Assembly: GCA_002372875.1 (NCBI GenBank)
Contig: DFJD01000032.1
Coordinates: 1 to 5,194 of the forward strand
DNA: 5,194 nt
Direction: 5' to 3'
Origin: Clostridiales bacterium UBA3680
Lineage (GTDB): Bacteria; Bacillota; Clostridia; Lachnospirales; CAG-274
This document shows, piece after piece, positions 1 to 5,061 of the stretch. The notes beneath the pieces were generated by a model, which saw nothing but the letters and a program-made list of their open reading frames with translations, ran no database searches and was not told the DNA's origin. Positions within the stretch are counted from its first letter, which is position 1; each line of letters starts with the position of its first letter. The position numbers and the translations under genes are program-made.

Positions 1-152
1 TCGTAAAATTCCACCACCGGAGCTTTGACCATGCTGTAGCCATAGCGTTCAAATAGCTTTTCTATCTTTTTTTCCGTATCTTTTTTGAGCATCATCTCAT
101 CGGGCAAATAATCCTTTGCGCCCTCGGGAGTGTGCAATTTTTTTATAAACAT
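1..152 (-). CDS. hisZ: HisZ-like ATP phosphoribosyltransferase regulatory subunit, N-terminus only
   Basis: The first 50 codons of a gene that runs off the left edge; the track of codons starts with ATG at 152-150, preceded by GGAGAAG six bases upstream. The N-terminus reads M-F-I-K-K followed by LHTPEGAKDYLPDE (residues 6-19), then a charged helix and a segment RYGYSMVKAPVVEFY. The TPEG-x-x-DYLP opening followed by a helix and a GY..V..P..E strand is the start of the class II histidyl-tRNA-synthetase fold; the LHTPEG form is typical of HisZ, the catalytically inactive HisRS paralogue that partners short-form HisG in the first step of histidine synthesis. A true histidyl-tRNA synthetase is the alternative, since only 50 residues are visible and the discriminating motifs 2 and 3 lie outside. 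It lies 89 nt downstream of the DUF218 gene on the same strand, so read-through from that operon is possible. Confidence 0.75.
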   Translation of the reverse strand, partial: MFIKKLHTPEGAKDYLPDEMMLKKDTEKKIEKLFERYGYSMVKAPVVEFY

Positions 153-241
153 AATCTTCTCCTTAAATGAGTATCCGTAATGAACCGCCGATAACGAAAA
201 CACTACGGCGATAAAGCTGTGGTGAGGCATCGGTCGTTTTT

Positions 242-1249
242 TTAAAAGAATCTAAAAGAGATCCATAAAGAAATGGCAAGCCAAATTACTCCGAAAACAA
301 TAAAATATGATTTGTAATGTTGCAATATGGCAATATATTCTCGTATAAATGCACCGGGACGATAATAAAGAGCTGTGTGACAGCCTACACCTCCGGCTTT
401 TAAGCCAAGTTCTTTTGCAAATAATCCCGTGCGGAAAACGTGATAATTATTGGTTACAAAAATAACTTTATCACAGTTCGGAGCTTCTCGGTCTATTATC
501 CTTTTTGAAAACTTAATGTTTTCATATGTGTTTTTTGATTTATCTTCAAGCCTCAAACAGCTCTCGGGAATACCTCTTTCAATAAGATAATTCTTCATGG
601 CAAGTCCTTCGGGGAGTTTTTCGTCACTTCCCTGTCCACCTGAAAGAATTATAACTGCCTTCTTGTTTGTTTTAAGCCATACCTTAGCGCCCGTGTCTAT
701 CCTTGCGGCAAGAAGTGGAGGCACTTTTATTCCTCCTATAAGTCCCGAGCCGCAAACTATTATATATTTACATTTTTTTACGGATTTGGGCATAAAAAGA
801 TATATCTGCGAGTATATAAAAAGCCCGAAAAATGTAAATATAAAGGGAAGGGCAAGTAAAGCAAACAATATGTTCAGCTTTCCTACGGTACCGATTCCCA
901 AAAGGATATAATTGACGGTTAAGAGCATAAAGCCGAGCCCGACTATTATTCCGAGTGCATTTGCAAGAGTCTTTCCTTCTCTTTTGACGGCAATTACTCC
1001 GGCAAGTATGAACAAAGCCGAAGCAATAAACGCCAAAAAGGGCATTATTACGGAAAATATTACCACAAAATATATTTTTATATCAAATATATCTTCGTTT
1101 ATGCAATAGAAACCGCATAAAAGAGTGTTTATTATAAGAACAATGTATATGCAGTTTCTGAATCTTCTCGGCTCTTTAAAAAGTGAAAGAGTAAAAAGCA
1201 GTGCAAACGCAAGTGAGGCAATGATAAATGCACTGCCTAACAGCTTCAA
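242..1249 (-). CDS. multi-pass membrane protein with DUF218 (YdcF/SanA/ElyC-type) domain
   Basis: A 335-residue protein. The first ~155 residues are hydrophobic with about five predicted membrane segments (roughly 1-24, 32-50, 57-88, 98-117, 125-152). A soluble DUF218 domain follows at about 160-308, and a last membrane segment lies at 313-333. DUF218 hallmarks are visible: CGSGL (166-170), SGGQGSDE (203-210), EDKSKNTYEN (235-244) and TNNYHVFR (266-273). This layout matches the YdcF-like proteins of Firmicutes. Family members such as SanA and ElyC affect envelope integrity and E. coli YdcF binds S-adenosylmethionine, but no reaction is established, so a cell-envelope role is inference. The start is TTG at 1249-1247, because an in-frame stop occurs at 1291-1289 and no ATG or GTG lies between. 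The start overlaps the dockerin gene stop as TTGA and has no clear Shine-Dalgarno site of its own, which suggests translational coupling. The fold assignment is solid; the function is not. Confidence 0.88.
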   Translation of the reverse strand: MKLLGSAFIIASLAFALLFTLSLFKEPRRFRNCIYIVLIINTLLCGFYCINEDIFDIKIYFVVIFSVIMPFLAFIASALFILAGVIAVKREGKTLANALGIIVGLGFMLLTVNYILLGIGTVGKLNILFALLALPFIFTFFGLFIYSQIYLFMPKSVKKCKYIIVCGSGLIGGIKVPPLLAARIDTGAKVWLKTNKKAVIILSGGQGSDEKLPEGLAMKNYLIERGIPESCLRLEDKSKNTYENIKFSKRIIDREAPNCDKVIFVTNNYHVFRTGLFAKELGLKAGGVGCHTALYYRPGAFIREYIAILQHYKSYFIVFGVIWLAISLWISFRFF

Positions 1250-1785
1250 GATATATCGGGCAAATTTTTGTCTGCCCTTAGTGCTTTTTCAAATATAAGG
1301 TGATAATCGTTTTCGGTTATTTTTCCGTCTGCATCAACATCGGAAGCAAGGAACTGACCTTTTGTGAAAGGGAAGCTGTTGTTTAAAAAATACTGCATTG
1401 TCAATGTTGCATCCCTTGCGTCAACATAACCGTTTTCATCCACATCTCCGGGTATATATGTATATTTTGGGGAAATGATGAATTTCATGGGCTCACTAAA
1501 ATTATCGCCCGATAAAAGCAGCATATAATAAGTATAATCGTCTCTGTTTTCATTAACGAGAAGAGAAAGTGCTCTTTCGCCTTTTTGAAGGTCGTCAAAC
1601 TGATTAAAATAGAGGACTTTATCCGAATAAAGGCTTTTAAGGCACACAGTGACTCTTTCGCTGTCACCTGTTGTTTGAACATTCAGCAGGTTGTCCGAAT
1701 AATCCGCACTTTCAATGCTTTCCGAAGCAAATGCGGCGATAACTGTTATATTCAAAATCAGTATGGTAAGTATAACTGTTCTCAT
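1246..1785 (-). CDS. small secreted protein with C-terminal type I dockerin
   Basis: A 179-residue protein. Residues 1-20 are a signal peptide (one Arg, hydrophobic core, AFA before SES). Residues 21-110 are a region I do not recognise, probably beta-rich. Residues 112-170 form a dockerin with two EF-hand-like calcium loops. Loop 1 runs D114 to D125 with ligands D114, D116, N118, D122 and D125; loop 2 runs D149 to D160 with D149, D151, D153, T157 and D160. All calcium positions are intact and each loop is followed by a helix, so the domain should fold. Dockerins bind cohesins, in cellulosomes or on cell-surface scaffolds. There is no glycoside hydrolase or other catalytic domain. The ATG follows the upstream stop by one base, with only a weak GGGA site 14 nt away, so coupling to the membrane-protein gene is likely. 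Its stop overlaps the next gene by four bases. The dockerin call is firm; the role is unknown. Confidence 0.88.
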   Translation of the reverse strand: MRTVILTILILNITVIAAFASESIESADYSDNLLNVQTTGDSERVTVCLKSLYSDKVLYFNQFDDLQKGERALSLLVNENRDDYTYYMLLLSGDNFSEPMKFIISPKYTYIPGDVDENGYVDARDATLTMQYFLNNSFPFTKGQFLASDVDADGKITENDYHLIFEKALRADKNLPDIS

Positions 1786-1786
1786 T

Positions 1787-2362
1787 TTATTTAAAATATC
1801 CCGCTAAAGCTACAGCGATAACGATTGCGTATATTACGAAAACAATACAAGTAACAATAAATGCCACAAAGCCCGCTTTGTTCCAGGTTGCTTGAGCTGC
1901 GTTGAATTCCGCGGCGTTTCTGAAACGGCCGCTCTCCCATGCCCATTTGTTTCCGCTTGCACCGCATACAAAGCTCCATATAATGCCGATATAAGGAATA
2001 AAGCATATCAAAGCAAGATAAGCGTTGTTTCCTATTCCCCATAATGCATTAAACATGAAAGCACCCCAATTCCAGCCGAATTTAGGCTCTTCGGGAGCAT
2101 AATAAGGGTTATAATCTCCTGCGGGAATGTTATAACCGTATGGAGCATTATTTGTAACGGAGCCCTCCGGGTTAAAGGGAGATTGATTAGGCTCGGTTGT
2201 TGTATTCGGCAGATTCGTGTTGCTTGCACCGAATTGATCTATAGAGTTTTGCTGAGCGGTATATTGCTCGGCAGAAGCTTTATAATTCATGTCAAATTTA
2301 TTTGGATCGGTTTGAAATTTGTCGTCGGTGTTAAAACCGTTGTTAAGATTTTCGTTATCCAT
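1787..2362 (-). CDS. small membrane protein with Asn/Gln/Pro-rich N-terminal tail
   Basis: A 191-residue protein that I cannot assign to a named family with certainty. Residues 1-95 are hydrophilic and rich in Asn, Gln, Pro and Tyr, probably disordered and cytoplasmic. Residues 96-191 form a compact membrane module. It starts with WNWGAF (97-102), carries a hydrophobic segment at about 113-133 (LALICFIPYIGIIW within it), a GASGNKWAW motif (134-142), a soluble bridge with paired aromatic and basic residues, and a last membrane helix at about 163-188. The WGAF...G..GN.WAW pattern recalls small conserved bacterial membrane modules often fused to zinc ribbons or low-complexity tails and left as DUFs. 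The ATG at 2362-2360 has AAGGAAG about seven bases upstream, and this site overlaps the stop of the ATPase gene 11 nt away. Co-transcription with its neighbours is therefore very likely. The CDS is certain; function is not assignable. Confidence 0.85.
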   Translation of the reverse strand: MDNENLNNGFNTDDKFQTDPNKFDMNYKASAEQYTAQQNSIDQFGASNTNLPNTTTEPNQSPFNPEGSVTNNAPYGYNIPAGDYNPYYAPEEPKFGWNWGAFMFNALWGIGNNAYLALICFIPYIGIIWSFVCGASGNKWAWESGRFRNAAEFNAAQATWNKAGFVAFIVTCIVFVIYAIVIAVALAGYFK

Positions 2363-2373
2363 TTTTTTCTTCC

Positions 2374-3909
2374 TTATTTTATAAAATTTTTGAGTATTCC
2401 TCTTATTATTGTGTTTATACCTGTTCTGGCGGCAGAAGTTGCAACTCTTCCCACTTCATTTTTGATTTTGTTGCTTTGTCTTTCTTTTTCTCGTTCAAGC
2501 CTGAGTCTTTCTTTTTCGGCTTCTTTTTCTTTTTGGAGCTTTTCTTTTTGGGCAAGCTTTTCTTCAAGGGCAGCCTGCTTTTCAAGTGCTTCCCGCTCCT
2601 GCTGTTGCCTTTGGATTTCTTCGTTGGCGGCAGATAATTGGTTTAGCACCTCGTAAGCGGATATTCCGTCAACGGCTGTGCCGTATTTTGAATACATATA
2701 ATCTCCGTTTATCGCATTTGATACGGAAAGAGCATCTCCGGGTCCCATAAGCGATTGAGGTGGAAGAATAAATGCTCTTTGTACCATGGAAGGGGAGCCG
2801 TCTTCCCCGAGAAATGAAACAAGGGCTTCGCCGGTTGCAAGCTGTGTTATAACATCTTCGCATTTGAAGGCGGGATTTGCTCTGAATGCCGAAGCGGCGG
2901 CTCTTACTGCCTTCTGTTCGGCAGGTGTATAGGCCCTTAATCCGTGCTGTATCCTGTTTCCGAGTTGAGATAAAACATCATCGGGGATATCCGAAGGACT
3001 TTGTGATATAAAATACACGCCCACACCCTTTGAACGGATAAGTTTTATTACCTGTATTATCTTCTGTTTGAGTTCCTTCGGCATATCCGTAAAAAGAAGA
3101 TGAGCCTCGTCAAAGAAGAAAACAAGTATCGGTTTTTCGGGGTCGCCAAGCTCGGGAAGCGTTTCAAAAAGGGAGGAAAGGAGCCAAAGCATAAACATTG
3201 CGTAGAGCTTGGGTGAATGTATCAGCTCCGTGGCATTAAGTATGTTTATATACCCTCTTGAGTTGCTATCATAGCACATCCAGTCTTTTATGCTTACCGA
3301 AGGTTCACCGAAAAAGTCGGTCGCACCCTCATTTTCCAAGGTAAGCAGACCTCTTTGTATGGCACCTATGCTTTGTACGGATACATTGCCGTATTTTGCG
3401 GATATATCGTTCCTGTTTTCGGCACAGTATTCAAGCATTGACCGCAGATCTTTAAGGTCTGTCAAAAGAAGTTTTTTGTCATCGGCAACTCTGAATACCA
3501 CATTCAAAACACCTTCTTGTACCTGTGTCAGATTCAGCAGTCTTGATAAAAGAAGGGGACCCATTTCCGAAACGGTAGTTCTTACCGGAATGCCGTTTTT
3601 ACCGAAAACGTCCCAAAAACGAGTGGGAAAAGTTTTGTAAGTCCAGTTTTCAATGGGAAATTCTGCCACTCTTTTTTTTATTATTTCCGTTTCCTCACCC
3701 GGAGAGAGCATTCCCGAAAGATCACCCTTTACATCGGCAAGAAAAACGGGAACTCCGCAATCCGAGAAGGATTCCGCAAGCACCTTAAGAGAAATTGTTT
3801 TACCGGTACCGCTTGCTCCGGCAATAAGTCCGTGTCTGTTTGCCATTTTCGGCAATATGTAAAGCGGGTCATCTCCTTTGGCGATCCAAAGCTTTCCGTT
3901 ATCAAACAT
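2374..3909 (-). CDS. HerA-like / DUF853 ATPase (YjgR type)
   Basis: A 511-residue P-loop ATPase of the HerA/FtsK superfamily, DUF853 (E. coli YjgR) type, close to the usual family length of about 500. It has Walker A GASGTGKT (31-38), a following ADVKGDLSGM segment (58-67) typical of DUF853, Walker B ILVFFFDEAH (261-270), a sensor-like strand YFISQSPSDIP (299-309) and a conserved R319 in GNRIQHGLRA that may serve as arginine finger. Residues ~427-485 are a Gln/Glu/Lys/Arg-rich coiled coil, and the end (GRVATSAARTGINTIIRG) is the usual amphipathic YjgR tail. HerA proteins form hexameric DNA motors or translocases, but DUF853 proteins have no settled substrate, so DNA translocation here is family inference. 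The ATG at 3909-3907 is preceded by AAGGGGTG five bases upstream, and a strong promoter sits 42 nt further up. It is the first gene of the operon. Confidence 0.92.
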   Translation of the reverse strand: MFDNGKLWIAKGDDPLYILPKMANRHGLIAGASGTGKTISLKVLAESFSDCGVPVFLADVKGDLSGMLSPGEETEIIKKRVAEFPIENWTYKTFPTRFWDVFGKNGIPVRTTVSEMGPLLLSRLLNLTQVQEGVLNVVFRVADDKKLLLTDLKDLRSMLEYCAENRNDISAKYGNVSVQSIGAIQRGLLTLENEGATDFFGEPSVSIKDWMCYDSNSRGYINILNATELIHSPKLYAMFMLWLLSSLFETLPELGDPEKPILVFFFDEAHLLFTDMPKELKQKIIQVIKLIRSKGVGVYFISQSPSDIPDDVLSQLGNRIQHGLRAYTPAEQKAVRAAASAFRANPAFKCEDVITQLATGEALVSFLGEDGSPSMVQRAFILPPQSLMGPGDALSVSNAINGDYMYSKYGTAVDGISAYEVLNQLSAANEEIQRQQQEREALEKQAALEEKLAQKEKLQKEKEAEKERLRLEREKERQSNKIKNEVGRVATSAARTGINTIIRGILKNFIK

Positions 3910-3914
3910 AAATT

Positions 3915-3922
3915 CACCCCTT
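3915..3922 (-). promoter_or_regulatory. ribosome binding site of the HerA-like ATPase
   Basis: The minus strand reads AAGGGGTG followed by five bases and ATG at 3909. This fixes the start, and there is no competing upstream start with a comparable site. Confidence 0.75.
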
Positions 3923-3950
3923 GTATCGTAATCATAAAATCACAAATTAC

Positions 3951-3979
3951 ATTATATATCAAACTAAGGGCATTTACAA
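3951..3979 (-). promoter_or_regulatory. sigma-A-type promoter of the HerA-like operon
   Basis: On the minus strand a -35 box TTGTAA (3979-3974) is separated by exactly 17 bases from a perfect -10 box TATAAT (3956-3951). Transcription would begin near 3944, about 35 nt before the ATG at 3909. It is the only good promoter seen for the four-gene operon. The dispersed repeat begins only eight bases upstream of the -35 box. Confidence 0.75.
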
Positions 3980-4063
3980 GATAAAATTTAAGGAAACACC
4001 GAGTAATTCACTTGAATCAGATTTGAGATAATGTTTTTGAAGACAAGGAAAAGACCCGAGGGT

Positions 4064-4078
4064 ATAGCCGGAAGCTAT
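4064..4078 (+). other. small hairpin inside repeat copy 1
   Basis: Stem ATAGC/GCTAT with a CGGAA loop, extendable by two wobble pairs. No T-tract follows, so it is not a terminator. Confidence 0.45.
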
Positions 4079-4083
4079 GTAGT

Positions 4084-4108
4084 GACTATTTTGTGTAGCA
4101 AAACAGTC
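4084..4108 (+). other. strong hairpin inside repeat copy 1
   Basis: Arms GACTATTTTG (4084-4093) and CAAAACAGTC (4099-4108) pair at nine of ten positions around a TGTAG loop. No T-run follows on either strand. This is the most recognisable core of the repeat and could be a transposase or RNA-level structure. Confidence 0.6.
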
Positions 4109-4160
4109 CGTCTGCATGGGATTTGACGTATTATGTAATATTAACCAAATATGCTAACGA

Positions 4161-4273
4161 ATAATTAGAATGTACTACATGTACGAAAAAGAATATACTT
4201 TATTCGAGAATTTCTCGAAAGCGATTTATTGATACATAGATTTTTATAATAAAAGGATTCGGACAAAAACAAA
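4161..4273. other. intergenic stretch without a gene
   Basis: Between the repeat and the terminator of the small-ORF operon there is no supported gene. A minus-strand frame of 63 codons at 4165-4356 lacks a Shine-Dalgarno site and runs through the terminator hairpin. The stretch holds one perfect palindrome, listed separately, and a plus-strand TATAAT at 4245-4250 without a usable -35 box. Confidence 0.5.
4203..4219. promoter_or_regulatory. perfect 17-bp palindrome, possible operator
   Basis: TTCGAGAA, a central T, then TTCTCGAA: two perfect 8-bp arms. Too tight for an RNA hairpin, so it is more likely a protein-binding site, but no gene start sits close by. It does not match the Firmicute LexA box (CGAAC-4-GTTCG). 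Confidence 0.35.
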
Positions 4274-4309
4274 ATGGATGCTACCTGTAAAATACAGAGA
4301 AGCATCCAT
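4274..4309 (-). terminator. rho-independent terminator of the two-microprotein operon
   Basis: A 9-bp outer stem (4274-4282 with 4301-4309, ATGGATGCT/AGCATCCAT), a small internal loop, then a 5-bp inner stem (CTGTA/TACAG) capped by three bases. On the minus strand it is followed at once by TTTTGTTTTTG, so it ends leftward transcription. It lies 74 nt beyond the stop of the acidic ORF. There is no T-tract on the plus side. Confidence 0.75.
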
Positions 4310-4383
4310 ATGCGTAGCATGTTCATAAATTGATGTGTTAAGTATTCCGGAAACATGTCAAAATCGGTTATTTTACAGCTTTT

Positions 4384-4506
4384 TTAGTACGGAACAATCC
4401 AATTATCGTCATCATCACCGTCTTCATGGTCATATCCGGATTGCCATAATGATATCTCATCTTCTTGGTCTAATATATCATCAAATTCCTGAGTTAATTC
4501 ATACAT
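4384..4506 (-). CDS. 40-residue highly acidic microprotein
   Basis: A small ORF of 40 codons plus TAA that I do not recognise. AGGAG lies eight bases before the ATG at 4506-4504, an excellent site and the main reason to believe it is translated. It contains 15 Asp/Glu and no Lys or Arg, so net charge is about -15. Residues 1-22 look helical with hydrophobic spacing (Y2, L4, F8, I11, L12, I18, L20, W21). Residues 26-34 are an acidic run ending in four Asp, and the tail is NWIVPY. There is no signal peptide or membrane segment. It follows the basic 40-codon ORF by 133 nt in the same transcription unit and is followed by a terminator. Acidic partners of this size can be antitoxins, anti-regulators or DNA mimics, but nothing in the sequence decides among these. 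Confidence 0.65.
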   Translation of the reverse strand: MYELTQEFDDILDQEDEISLWQSGYDHEDGDDDDNWIVPY

Positions 4507-4639
4507 AAAATCAACTCCTTTTAAATATCTGTTTTTCTAATAGTTTTAACATAATGAAAGTAAGTCTTTTCCTTCAAAATTTAATTACATGTTGTTGTGT
4601 TTTATAGAAAGAATAGTCGGGATAAGAGAAATGTATAAC
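4507..4639 (-). other. spacer between the two microprotein genes
   Basis: 133 nt, AT-rich, carrying the AAAAGGAG site of the acidic ORF at its downstream end. A 13-codon frame (4552-4511) ends inside that site but has no well-placed ribosome site of its own. I see no promoter or terminator, so both ORFs appear to share one transcript. Confidence 0.4.
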
Positions 4640-4762
4640 TTATTTCGCCTTTTTTTTATCCCGAATTTCTTTAGCAAATTGTATCAATATCATTAACACA
4701 TCAAAAATTTTTTTTCCTTGTTCTGGGGTGATACTAAAATTATTAATATTTTTCTTACTCAT
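4640..4762 (-). CDS. 40-residue basic microprotein with amphipathic helix
   Basis: A small ORF of 40 codons plus TAA, not recognised. The ATG at 4762-4760 is preceded by AAAGGAG (nine bases from GGAG) and AAGG (five bases), so initiation is well supported. The protein opens with a polar MSKKNINN, then F-S-I-T-P-E-Q as a helix cap. A helix from about residue 13 to 35 has a hydrophobic core (I19, F20, V22, L23, M24, I25, L26, I27, F29), and it ends in a basic KKKAK tail. Ten Lys/Arg against four Asp/Glu give a net charge of about +6. The hydrophobic stretch is too short and too charged at its edges to be a clear membrane span, but membrane association is possible. It is the first gene behind a strong promoter and operator-like cluster. 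It could be a small toxin, regulator or assembly helix; no function can be assigned. Confidence 0.65.
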   Translation of the reverse strand: MSKKNINNFSITPEQGKKIFDVLMILIQFAKEIRDKKKAK

Positions 4763-4785
4763 AGTAACCTTCTCCTTTCATTAAA

Positions 4786-4821
4786 ACAATAGCATTATAC
4801 AATAGCTATTGTACATATTGT
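4786..4821. promoter_or_regulatory. operator-like cluster of ACAATA/TATTGT half sites
   Basis: Four half sites: ACAATA at 4786-4791 and 4799-4804, TATTGT at 4807-4812 and 4816-4821. The middle pair forms the perfect 16-bp palindrome TACAATAGCTATTGTA (4798-4813). It lies about 8 to 45 nt downstream of the predicted start of transcription, where a bound repressor would block transcription. A second, weaker TATAAT (4799-4794) overlaps the cluster. No matching regulator gene is in the window. Confidence 0.55.
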
Positions 4822-4835
4822 TTGTTTGTGCTGAT

Positions 4836-4863
4836 ATTATACCAATTGTTTTTTTTTTGTCAA
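4836..4863 (-). promoter_or_regulatory. consensus promoter of the two-microprotein operon
   Basis: On the minus strand, TTGACA (4863-4858), a 16-base spacer containing ten A residues in a row at its start, and an extended -10 TGG-TATAAT (4844-4836). Both hexamers are perfect sigma-A consensus. Transcription should begin near 4829, giving a leader of about 66 nt before the first microprotein. Confidence 0.85.
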
Positions 4864-4990
4864 TCTTTTTGCTATTTGAATAATAAATGAAAATTTAATT
4901 TTATATAGCGGCTTAACTATATCAAAACTGCGATGAACGGTATTTTTATTGTAGTGACGACTCAATGAAAAGTGGTTTATCTTGGATTTT

Positions 4991-5054
4991 GAAAGGTAGA
5001 AGTGATAAATGTGTGAAAGAAAACAGATTAGTAGAAAGGTGTGATAAACAGATT
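4991..5054 (+). repeat. short decayed tandem duplication
   Basis: GAAAGGT then GTGATAAA occurs at 4991-5009 (with four extra bases between) and at 5034-5048. Each is followed by AAACAGATT, at 5021-5029 and 5046-5054. The order is the same in both units but the spacing differs, as in an old tandem duplication with indels. Confidence 0.4.
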
Positions 5055-5061
5055 CACATAA

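Larger units (their letters stand above)
3987..4160 (+). repeat. structured repeat element, copy 1 (right end uncertain)
   Basis: The left 21 bases (TTTAAGGAAACACCGAGTAAT, 3987-4007) recur in the same orientation at the right edge of the window with 19 of 21 matches. The body holds two hairpins: ATAGC (4064-4068) with GCTAT (4074-4078), and a 10-bp stem with one mismatch (4084-4093 with 4099-4108). There is no open reading frame of note. Structured, non-coding and repeated DNA of this kind fits a small dispersed intergenic element or a MITE-like remnant. The end is not defined because the second copy is cut off; 4160 is an estimate from loss of structure. Confidence 0.55.

Noticed and set aside
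153..200. Possible promoter for hisZ (GATACT with TTCGTT)
   Set aside because: The -35 match is poor and the start of transcription would fall on the ribosome site.
186..210. CGCCG/CGGCG stem between the DUF218 gene and hisZ
   Set aside because: Only five pairs around a 15-base loop and no T-tract on either strand, so not a terminator or recognisable riboswitch.
597..1109. Two plus-strand frames opposite the DUF218 gene
   Set aside because: Antisense shadows of a gene with clear family motifs; no ribosome sites.
2183..2656. 157-codon plus-strand frame
   Set aside because: Antisense to the ATPase coiled coil and the membrane protein. Its Ser/Phe-rich composition is the mirror of Glu/Lys codons in the real gene.
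3290..3862. Two plus-strand frames opposite the ATPase gene
   Set aside because: Antisense shadows of the Walker A region and its downstream part.
4165..4356. 63-codon minus-strand frame
   Set aside because: No Shine-Dalgarno site, and it covers the terminator hairpin of the microprotein operon.
4511..4552. 13-codon minus-strand frame ending in the acidic ORF's ribosome site, possible leader peptide
   Set aside because: The nearest AAGGA is about 17 bases from its ATG, and it has no Cys, Trp or repeated-codon signature of attenuation.
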